From the NCBI GenBank assembly GCA_021399445.1, contig JAJTUQ010000003.1, forward strand, positions 2,232,001 through 2,296,000: a stretch of 64,000 bases of DNA, written 5' to 3'. Positions 55,859-64,000 of this stretch are shown here, one piece after another (within the stretch, counting starts at the first letter, position 1; every line of letters starts with the position of its first letter). Under the pieces are notes generated by a model. That model was not told the origin of the DNA. It made no database searches and saw only the letters and a list, made by a program, of their open reading frames with translations. Position numbers and translations under genes: made by a program. The DNA comes from Xylogone sp. PMI_703. Lineage: Eukaryota; Ascomycota; Leotiomycetes.

Positions 55859-56908
55859 TTAGCACTTTAGAAGACCTAAGTACTGACCAACCACACTTTT
55901 TACTTGCTCTTCGTAAGAAGCGAGTTTTATACCAAAAGTGTCTTCCGTTTTCCGCGAGTCAAGTCTAACAGGATGGGTAGGCTGCCCACCCGTAAGACTC
56001 AATCGTCCATCTGCAACAGCTTCGGGGAAATATTTCTTGACAATCTCAAAAATATCATCCCAGACCATGCCATCAATTCCATTAGACGATGTCACAAAGG
56101 CTTGATTTCCTTCAATCTTAGGATTTAATGCTAAAACGTGTATTTTTGCCAGGTCATCAACAAGTACAGAGACACCTGCTTTAACACGGTCAATTTTCGT
56201 GCCTTGTAAGAGAGTAAGAAGCGCAGAATTAGATGATTCAGAAAGGAGGCTCGCCGAATCTGTGCACAGCTCATCCCTGCCAAATACCCAAGGAGGGATG
56301 ATGGTAATCAAGTCAAAACGAGGATTTCTATGCTTAACCCAGGCTTCAGATAGGTTTAGTGCTGCGATTTTTCCTGCACGATAAGCCCACGCTTCGGTCT
56401 CATATGGTGCTGGTGGAATAGATATACGATCTTGGGCAGTAAATATTTGGTCGCTTGATGAGAATAAATGTTCTCTAGGAACAATAGCTGTTGTGGAGCT
56501 CGTAGCGACAACACGCCTCACTGTTCTAGCCCTCTGACAGCTTTCAAAGAGACCTATGATTGCTTTGGACTGTCTCTCAACGAAGTATTCTTCATATTGC
56601 TCAGGGGAGACATCTGATTTATCCCAGCTAGGAACAGGTGCGGCAGCGTGAATAACATACTGAACTCCTTGAAGAGCTTGGTCGTACGTATTAGTAGTCA
56701 TCATATCTGGCACCAGGATCCATGAGAGCTCATGTTCACTTGGGCTAATCCTCTTAATAGACGGAGTTGATAGAACTTTGGCTGCTTTTGATCGAGATCG
56801 AATGGCACAACGAACTCTGTACCCAGCTTCCAGAGCTTTGACTAGAATAGCAAAACCTAGAAAGCCGGTGGCACCAGTGAGAAGTATTAAATCTTGCTCT
56901 CCAGCCAT
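55859..56908 (-). CDS. Extended SDR, dihydroflavonol-4-reductase/methylglyoxal-reductase-like
   Basis: NADPH-dependent reductase of 349 residues, intronless. The Rossmann motif TGATGFLG is at residues about 10-17, followed by RVRCAIRSRSKA, whose Arg residues suggest NADP preference. The catalytic YxxxK is AYRAGK, with Ser/Thr-rich VVATSSTTAI before it. IIPPWVFG and the C-terminal substrate half fit the Gre2/aldehyde-reductase group. These enzymes reduce aldehydes, ketones or methylglyoxal; the substrate here is unknown. The frame is open for 57 more codons upstream but only from a TTG, so I start at MAGEQDLIL (56908). It probably acts in the cytosol and may process carbonyl products made by neighbouring hydrolases; that is inference. 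Confidence 0.9.
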   Translation of the reverse strand: MAGEQDLILLTGATGFLGFAILVKALEAGYRVRCAIRSRSKAAKVLSTPSIKRISPSEHELSWILVPDMMTTNTYDQALQGVQYVIHAAAPVPSWDKSDVSPEQYEEYFVERQSKAIIGLFESCQRARTVRRVVATSSTTAIVPREHLFSSSDQIFTAQDRISIPPAPYETEAWAYRAGKIAALNLSEAWVKHRNPRFDLITIIPPWVFGRDELCTDSASLLSESSNSALLTLLQGTKIDRVKAGVSVLVDDLAKIHVLALNPKIEGNQAFVTSSNGIDGMVWDDIFEIVKKYFPEAVADGRLSLTGGQPTHPVRLDSRKTEDTFGIKLASYEEQVKSVVGQYLGLLKC

Positions 56909-58024
56909 GGTAGATACGAGACGAATCTGGTGGAATGAAAATGTACTTCCAGCGTCCAAAAAATTCGTCATCAGCATAGCGCAGACATAATCCCGTTGAT
57001 GCTCAGTCAAGAAGGCAATGCATGTGTCCACTCCCTCGCAATTACTTACCCCGAAAGCTCTAGAACGATCCTCTATCAACAGTGTCCCCGGTCAGAATAG
57101 ACGGACAGATCAGGCGCCGCTTATATCGAATGCAAATGACATCTAAGTGAATTGCAAAAACAATTTTTGGTTAACGAATTGCTACTCCGAAGCGTTCCTT
57201 TACGAACAGCGTCTTATATATACGGAGACACTACTACTACCTTTTCTAATCATCAACTATCTGACTACGTCCCGCGAGGCCGATTGTGCATGCATAATCG
57301 GCAGCAGACTACCGGTTTCGTACGTGCATACCGTACCTATACGAGGTATCTCTGTTACACCCCCTCTCCAAAGGCATTCTCCCAGTAGAGTACTTGATAA
57401 TTAATCAGGATTAACATGGATGTTAGTGTAGATATTTAGTGAGATCTAGTAAGCAGGAACCTCAAAGACTTTAATTTCCTTATTTGGACAATATTTCATA
57501 GAGAAAATATCCCACACAGTACAGGGGATTGGGCAATCGAAGTACTGAATGAGAGTTTTATTATTTGCTATGGGATGCGTTCGGGGGACATCAGATACAA
57601 TAAGTGGACGAACGATGATTGGTTGCTTTGGCCAATGGTAAGCAGTCCTTGCTAGTCGATTCGGTGCAATGCTCAATCGGCCGTGGCTTAGAGGCACAAT
57701 TTCCCTTGCGGTCAACCTGGGACTTATATTCTGTCTAAAGTCAAAAATTCACTCCCCATCATACTACAACGCATCAACCGGAAAATTCTTGAAATAATAA
57801 ACCTTTCTAGTTGGCAAACAAAAGCAGACAATTCTAGTAGCATCTCCTGTCGTGTGTGGTAGACGACTTACCCGCCATTGCATTAGTAATGCAGACCCAA
57901 GGCAGTTGGTGCTGCCCATCAGCGGATAATTTCTACCCGTCTCCGCAATCCATCCCAGCTTACGGACGCGTCTACTGCGTGACTGAGCTACGGCGTACTG
58001 AAGGTTCCCCAAATGGTGACGAAA
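56909..58024. other. Intergenic with an orphan exon-like frame
   Basis: About 1.1 kb between the divergent reductase and dual-finger regulator genes. It includes an orphan minus-strand frame (57446-57730) listed separately. No other gene is seen. Confidence 0.4.
57446..57730 (-). pseudogene. Orphan last exon or gene remnant
   Basis: Open minus-strand frame of about 94 codons that looks like genuine protein: ISPRLTAREIVPLSHGRLSI, then RPLIVSDVPRTHPIA and IQYFDCPIPCTVWDIFSMKY. It begins just after a TTTAGACAG acceptor. A candidate upstream exon ends at GCGG/GTAAGT near 57869, but that exon has no ATG and no recognised domain. I do not recognise the family. It may be the C-terminus of a small enzyme whose 5' part has decayed. 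Confidence 0.35.
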
Positions 58025-59791
58025 ATGGACAGTGATCTGACCTGCCAGATATGCTATAAAGTGTTCAGCAAAAGTATATCACCAGCCAGGTTCGGCTACG
58101 CCTGTCGCTGATATGTTTGATAGAGATACTGCGCGACCGGCACACACGACGATGCGTACGTAGTTTCAACAAACCTCGTGTGAGCAAGCAAAAGGCATGC
58201 ATTAGCTGTGCCCGTTCGAAACTTAGATGTACTACTGAAAGACCTTGTGCTCGATGTCTCAACCGCGGGTTGGCGTGCGTGTACGCTTCCAGTGAAGACA
58301 GATTGCCAGAAGATCAGACTCCGCAAACCGAAGAAGACCAAGCAGTTCCAGCTCTTTCTGAGGTTAATATGGATAGACTCCTAGATATAAACCCGAGCGA
58401 CAATGATATCACCGTGGACTATAGCAATGACGTATGGCTTCAAGGAATGAATCTTTTCCTTGAAGAAGATATTCCGCTTGAACTACGAGAACACCCTTCA
58501 TTCCACTCGGCTAGAGAGTCCGATCCTATAGACGTAAACAGCCATAGAGACGCATTTGAACTATCACTGACACCTCAGTCCTCTCTCATGGCTATAAATA
58601 TCCAAGACACAATAAAAAATGATGCCGCTTTCCCAGAGGCTGCTGTATCGCAGGGAAGGATCATTCTTACACTACCAGCCAGACCATCAATCACCCACCT
58701 AATTGAGTTCACCCGGAAATATCCCGTTCTAATGCTTGAAAAGGATTTCTGGCCACCTTTTATCCACTCTAACTTGTACCGTTGCTCCGAAGGTGGTGTG
58801 GCTAAGCAGTTAGCCATTGCTTTGAGCTGTTTCGGCGCAAAGATAAATTGTCTTCAGAGTGGCACCGACTTCATCGCTCTTTTGCTGAATCGTGAACGAG
58901 ATCAGGTTATCAAAGAATTTGTACGTACCTAATACCGGCATGACAAGTTGTGGTGATTATATTCTGATATCGATTGCGATACTGGACAGCCTACCTTCAA
59001 ATGTCTCAAGGACGCAGTGGCAGGATTGCATGCTCTTTGTATTTACCAAATTGCGGGTCTATTCGATGAGTGTGCTCTGAAGAGATCAAAATCGGAAATG
59101 ACCTCGGCACAGCTATACCATACATATCTTCTCAAGGTATGTTAAGATCAGGGCATTCCTTTTATATGAAGCCCTGTTCCTAGTTGTAAACCCTCTTCAA
59201 GTGATAAGTCCGAAAAGACGGGCTCGCTTTTCTTTCCTCTCTATTTTTATCATTTTAGCAATTAGTAACAAGAGCTAATCACTCTTATATCTTAATATGC
59301 AGATCACCCGTCAGCTCTACCACAGATACAAGGCCCTGATTTTCGACACAAGTGGTTCCTCCTGGAACTCATATCAAGCTTCTGAAACGCTACGTCGCAC
59401 AATACACCTTGTGAATGTCATCAATATTCTCTCGTACCGCAGTAATGCTCTAATAGCTCACTATTACGAACCTCTTTTCATGAATCCAGAGGAGCATTAT
59501 GGTGCCAGCTTAGACTCGAATGCCATTCTTGATATACCTCTTCCATCATCAGATACTCAGTGGAAGGCCTGTAGTTCTGACAAATGGAACGCTGCAAGGA
59601 CAAAAGATGAGGAGATGGAGCAATGGGCTAGCAGAGGAAAACCTACTCTACGGAAATTGATGAAGAGCCCCTCACAATTACTGGAGGAATACGAAAATGA
59701 TATTTTCCCACCTACTCACGGTACAAGCACAACTATTGATGAATCGCGGGAGTTTTGCAAATTGATTATTGCGTGCGCTATGTTGAGCTGA
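58025..59791 (+). CDS. Dual-finger transcription factor: C2HC finger plus Zn2Cys6 cluster
   Basis: Nuclear regulator of 493 residues from four exons (58025-58073, 58124-58920, 58990-59136, 59303-59791), frame exact. Exon 1 (49 nt) ends in CQICYKVFSK and exon 2 begins KILRDRHTRRC. Together they make C-x2-C-x12-H-x3-C, the spacing of a C2H2-type finger with a terminal Cys. Eighteen residues later comes the Zn2Cys6 cluster, KACISCARSKLRC, then RPCARCLNRGLAC. This tandem arrangement is known in a group of fungal regulators. Without the first splice the frame has no ATG, which supports the model. The rest is a fungal-specific regulatory region without a sharp motif. It is divergent from the reductase and precedes the L-domain membrane protein. 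Targets are unknown. Confidence 0.85.
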
Positions 59792-60618
59792 AACTGTACA
59801 ATTATATTGGATCCCATACCGCTAGGGCTGGCGCTAAATCGGATATAAATAGAATCCACTTCCTTGAGATGAGAAGATTGCACAGTTTAAGGAAAAATGG
59901 GCATATCCATGTATACCATCCATAATCTGAAGAAATCATTCAAAATGAAAACTATTACCCGTGAGGTCGATGACATAAGTATAAATGACCCTAACCTATG
60001 ATTGATCCTGCCTCTGCATTCAACCTCCACACGGTATTATCGCGATAGATCCAGTCTATAGCCAAAGTGTAGTAATAGTTAGAGGTCGGAAATGAGATTG
60101 CTATGTGATCAGCAAGGGTGTGAATCCTTCTCCGATACCTAACATATCATATGGCCAGACTGGTATTAGCAGATCCTTGGCCATATAATGTAGTCTTAGC
60201 TAGCGGTCGAAAATCTCCTTCTCATTTGATAGGATCTGAGCGGAAATGAAGGTTGCTCCGTCCCGCTTATGGGCGCTTTACCGTAAAGAGCTTGGATACA
60301 GCCTCTTCATTTTAGATAACTTTGTTGAGCGAAAGTGATAATTGCGTTCCACATCTTCAAGCTTCTCTCGAGGATTCTAGCAACTAATAAAGCGGCTTGG
60401 CAGGATCTATCCGGGCATAAGACCAGGCTCGTGTCACTCGTAGCTTATGAATAGAACCTAGGTAGCTATATATTTATTAAGCTTAAGCCATGGGCCAACG
60501 TGCACTCACGCATGCATGCTCTCTCCTCGATACTTTGGCATCTTTGGACACTATACTACCGTGCCTCCATGTTGTCTGTACCCCTGCACTCAACTGTAGC
60601 GCATAGTGAGAAGAAATT
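59792..60618. other. Intergenic
   Basis: About 830 nt upstream of the L-domain membrane protein gene. Short ORFs only, none with a domain. No repeat is seen. Confidence 0.45.
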
Positions 60619-62531
60619 ATGAAGCTACATTCACTGGTTTTATGGTTAGCGTCACTTTTAGCAGCTGTGGCCACTGGTAAGTGAGCGAATATTGAGTCTT
60701 TCTTCTGCTTGGATGAGTTTTATTTTACTTAACAAGGAAAACTAGGAAATGATATCGATTACGCCTTTCCAACAACGGAAGACCCATGCGGCGATAGCTC
60801 CACCTGGAGAGATTTCTGGATTAATACTACTTCTCAAGCAGAGCTAGCAGCCACCTGCACAGCCATAGATCATTGGGTATGGGTCGGCAATAACTATCCT
60901 GGGGTATTGAGGCTTCCAAAGCTCTCAAATACTCAAAGTATCAACATTGGTGATGTTTTAGAACAGGATACCTCCGGGGGTATTGCTCAGGGTACACTGA
61001 CCGGCGTAAGTTTACCAGTTCTAACAGACGCCGATTCAGTGATTGCAATCAACCAAGGAAGCCTCGAAACCATCGATGCGCCTAATTTAGCAAGCGGCTA
61101 TGTCATATTAACAGGACTTCCATCACTGCAATCGTTTGCATTTGGCCCGCATTATCTAGGGGGGACTATTCGCATCGAAAATACTGGAATAGAAGAACTC
61201 AGCTATGTTAGCACGACAAGTGCCTCCCAAATAAGTCTCAGTGGTAACAAACGACTGGCCAAAATTATCTTTGGGAACGACGTCAATGTTACTTCCCTAA
61301 CACTGGACTGTGGCAACACACCAATGCCTCAGTTCACTGGACCAGCTGTTATTGGTACGCTCGATATTGAGTCTTGCAGTCAGCCACTGGACTGGCACAC
61401 AGCATTTGCAGGGCTAGGATCTGATTCTGCAGAAAAGCTGCAGTTTCACAACAATGGCTTTTCCGGGCTTGCTCTTCCAAATGTAACCAAGGTATCAGAA
61501 GAGCTCGATATCACCACAAATGAGAATCTCACAGAATTCTTATTCCCTGTTTTAACATCCGTCCGAACCCTATACGTGACAGGAAATCCCAAGATAGATT
61601 CCATAAATGACACCGCATGGCCGGTACTGGGTAACATCTCCGTGCGAGGTGACTGGGAAGGATCATTCACGTCGTACGTATGTCCAGATTTTCGTTCTGG
61701 ATCAAATATACTGATGGTCTACCTAGAATAACCCTGCCTCCTGCTCTAAAAAATGCACCAAACGTTTATATCTCATCGAACTCTCCAGGTCTAAACTGTA
61801 GCAGCTTTGCGCAATACCAGAAAGCGTCTGATACTTCGACTCCACATATCAAAATTCTCTGCAGTGCACCATCGGTCTCATCGTCAGGTTCCGGCCCGGG
61901 GATAGTCCCAGGATCTAGCTCTGAAGGCTCCGATTCGGGAGATGACAAAGACCATGTAGTCTCTCGATTAAGATCGGCATACATCGCAGCAATCGTCGTG
62001 TCAGTCGTGGGGTTTCTTATCTCAGTAGTGCTCCTATGGTGGTATTATTATCGAAAGATCCAGCGAAGAAGGAAGAGGGACGCCGAAATGACTGCTCTCC
62101 AGGCTCAAGTAGCAAGCTTAGCTGAGCCAATACAGAAATTAGCTGACGGTGGCGTTGGAGACGGCGGATACTCCAACCAGACACAAAGTCTTGCAGCACA
62201 TGGCAACCATAGTACCAACGCACAAAGCAATCAAAATTACGAAACCGTCGGTGAAGACCAAAGAATCCATGCCGGTGAACTGGACGGCAAACCTACTTAT
62301 GAGGCGCCCCACGAACCCGTTGTCACCGTTGCAGAAATTCCAGTAGCACCCATCGTTAAAGACGACAACTCGCATCCGCGTTTAAGCTCTTCAGTGTACG
62401 AGCTGTATCAATCAGAGCCCTTGCAGGAGCTGTCTACTGTCCAGGAGAGGACTCATACATCGACTTCCGTATCACAAGAAGAAGATCTAGATTCTTGCAG
62501 GCGAATTTTCGAAAATGGAGAGGGAAACTAA
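60619..62531 (+). CDS. Type I membrane protein with Ecm33/receptor-L-domain-like ectodomain
   Basis: Protein of 596 residues from three exons (60619-60676, 60746-61673, 61727-62531). Exon 1 is a signal peptide (MKLHSLVLWLASLLAAVATG). The ectodomain, residues about 30-370, shows irregular repeats such as LRLPKLSNTQSINIGD, LPVLTDADSV, IDAPNLASGY, LPSLQSF and LFPVLTSVRTLYV, the pattern of beta-solenoid L-domains in Ecm33/Sps2 cell-wall proteins. A Ser/Gly/Asp-rich stalk follows (SSSGSGPG...). A transmembrane segment lies at about 412-436 (AYIAAIVVSVVGFLISVVLLW), then a basic stop-transfer (RKIQRRRKRD) and a 150-residue polar tail. Ecm33 relatives are GPI-anchored, so a membrane-spanning version with a cytosolic tail is distinctive and suggests a surface sensor or wall-membrane linker. 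Ligand and signalling are unknown. Confidence 0.85.
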
Positions 62532-63012
62532 CTATCACTCAGCCAGAAAGAATGTCGAAGACGGAAGGGCTGGATGCCCCTAGGAAAAGAGATCGGGGAA
62601 GTAATGTATATACATCACAAACAAGACATGACGGGTTTCCTGTGTAATGATTCAAATAGAACTATTATGATTGTAGATGCAACTAGAGAAAGTGTGACAT
62701 AAGAAATCATCAATACTTAATATCAGATTCCTAAAAAAGCCCATAAATATTTATTCCGTGAATTATAGCCATGCAAGAGATTGAAGAGAAATATCTATCC
62801 TCGCTCTCATACTTGTGAAACTATTAGCACAATAAGAAATCATTGATTGCCCGGCTGCTTATCCCACTTGTATTGGTCTGATAAGAGCTGTGTCGGCAGT
62901 GATGCGGGGTTGGAACTGACCAGTTAGCATCGATTACAAGTTATCCCGAGGTAAACTCTCTCACATATAGCTGGAACTCATCCAGTACCTACCTCTAGGC
63001 AATCAATGCAAC
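62532..63012. other. Intergenic, promoter of the amidase gene
   Basis: About 480 nt between two plus-strand genes. No ORF or repeat is recognised. Confidence 0.45.
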
Positions 63013-64000
63013 ATGGTCGCAACTTACAAGGAGATTGCTGCTCACAAACAAAAGCAGCAGAGAGAGCTCATTCCAAAGGCATGGCGGCTCCGACAACTCC
63101 CTGATGAATCGGTTCTTGACGTGCGATCTATTCCCCGGACATGCGGTCTCTTATCAGAACATGAATTGGACATCACTGAGAACTATGATGCCACTGCACT
63201 TGTTGAAGCGATAGCTGCGCGGAAATTTACCTCGGAAGCAGTTACGGTCGCTTTCTGTAAGAGAGCTGCTATTGCCCAGCAAATTACAAACTGCTTGACG
63301 GAAATCATGTTCGACGAAGCTCTCGTCCGTGCAAAATACCTGGATACAGAGTACAAGAAGACGGGGAAGTTAGTGGGGCCGTTACATGGAGTGCCAATAT
63401 CGATCAAGGACTCATTTCAAGTGAAGGTCTGCGAGACCATTCCATTCTAATTTCATCTAAATTAACTAGAGTTGATAGGGATGCGACACTTCAATTGGTC
63501 TTGCCGCATTTGCTAAATCCCCTTCGACCGAAAACTCATATCTTGTTGACCTGCTACTTTCAGCTGGTGCAATTATTTATGTGAAGACGAACGTTCCTCA
63601 GACTCTCATGGCTCTAGACTCCCATAATCATATATTCGGGAGAGTCCTCAACCCGGCCAATCGTGCCTGCACCGCTGGTGGCTCCTCTGGTGGCGAAGGG
63701 GCCTTAATAGCGATGAGAGGAAGCATCCTTGGTGTTGGAACTGATATAGGCGGGAGTATTCGCATTCCAAGTATGTGTAACGGACTGTACGGCCTAAAGC
63801 CGAGCTGTGGACGCGTTCCATATGGAGGTCAGGTAAGCGGCTCTAAAGATGGTATCGAAGGTGTAGGACTTAGAAGTTGTGCGGGGCCAATTGCAGGTAG
63901 TTTAAGGGATCTAGAGTTATTCATGAAGATTGTCACCGAAGCAAAAAGCTGGGAAGTTGATCGGGGAGTGCTACCTGGAGTTTGGGATACGTTTAATGGC
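63013..64000 (+). CDS. Amidase (amidase-signature family), 3' end beyond the window
   Basis: Amidase-signature hydrolase of the fungal acetamidase/general-amidase type, converting amides to carboxylate and ammonia. Exon 1 is 63013-63426; exon 2 starts at 63479 and runs off the window, so the C-terminal third is missing here. The Ser-cisSer-Lys triad is visible: Lys in LHGVPISIKDSF, the cis-Ser in GTDIGGSIRIPS, and the nucleophile region in TAGGSSGGEGALI. Splicing produces FQVKGCDTSIGLAAFA, a normal family sequence. The N-terminus (MVATYKEIAAHKQKQQRELIP) matches AmdS-like enzymes, and no signal peptide is seen. In fungi such genes often serve nitrogen scavenging under amide induction. With the amidohydrolase at 50870 it suggests a local theme of nitrogen-compound hydrolysis. 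Confidence 0.9.

Overview
This window looks like nuclear DNA of a filamentous ascomycete (Pezizomycotina). Genes are widely spaced and lie on both strands. Most are split by short GT-AG introns of about 48-80 nt. The gene content is typically fungal: five Zn2Cys6 regulators, four major facilitator (MFS) transporters, a microsomal-type P450, a GMC oxidoreductase, DUF7730-type and DUF4336 proteins, and a DUF2264/GH88 pair. A Leotiomycete is my guess, but the class cannot be fixed from the sequence alone. I see no rRNA, tRNA, CRISPR array, intact transposon or centromere-like repeat. For nearly every spliced gene I rebuilt the exons by hand, and the summed exon lengths are divisible by three.

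Layout. 0-10.4 kb: an ACS-family MFS transporter, a GFA-fold protein convergent with a DUF4336 metallo-hydrolase-like protein, two DUF7730-like genes, and a small membrane protein. 10.9-16.8 kb: a sugar-porter MFS divergent from a phytanoyl-CoA-dioxygenase-like oxygenase, followed by a Zn2Cys6 regulator with a 21-nt exon inside its zinc cluster. 16.8-18.8 kb: a gene-poor stretch with possible decayed coding remnants. 18.8-27.4 kb: a membrane-anchored M19 dipeptidase, a P450, a second sugar porter and a methyltransferase. 28.1-31 kb: a CTF1/FarA-like Zn2Cys6 regulator. 31.6-33.3 kb: an unrecognised protein made of five cysteine-bearing repeats with a period of about 92 residues. 33.6-47.5 kb: a DUF2264 protein, a Zn2Cys6 regulator, a GH88 unsaturated-glucuronyl-hydrolase-like enzyme, an ACS transporter and a secreted GMC oxidoreductase. 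48-64 kb: a Zn2Cys6 regulator, a chlorohydrolase-like amidohydrolase, a second GFA protein, an alpha/beta hydrolase, an NADP-dependent reductase, a regulator combining a C2HC finger with a Zn2Cys6 cluster, an L-domain-like type I membrane protein, and an amidase cut by the right edge.

How the genes may work together. The most coherent set is at 33.6-47.5 kb. It has the parts of a catabolic cluster for a uronate-containing polysaccharide: two carbohydrate-active enzyme candidates, a likely anion transporter, a local regulator, and an oxidoreductase. The 48-64 kb block reads as amide or nitrogen-heterocycle catabolism and detoxification, with its own regulators. The dipeptidase/P450/methyltransferase block has tailoring-type enzymes but no backbone synthase. 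All cluster assignments are inference from neighbourhood.
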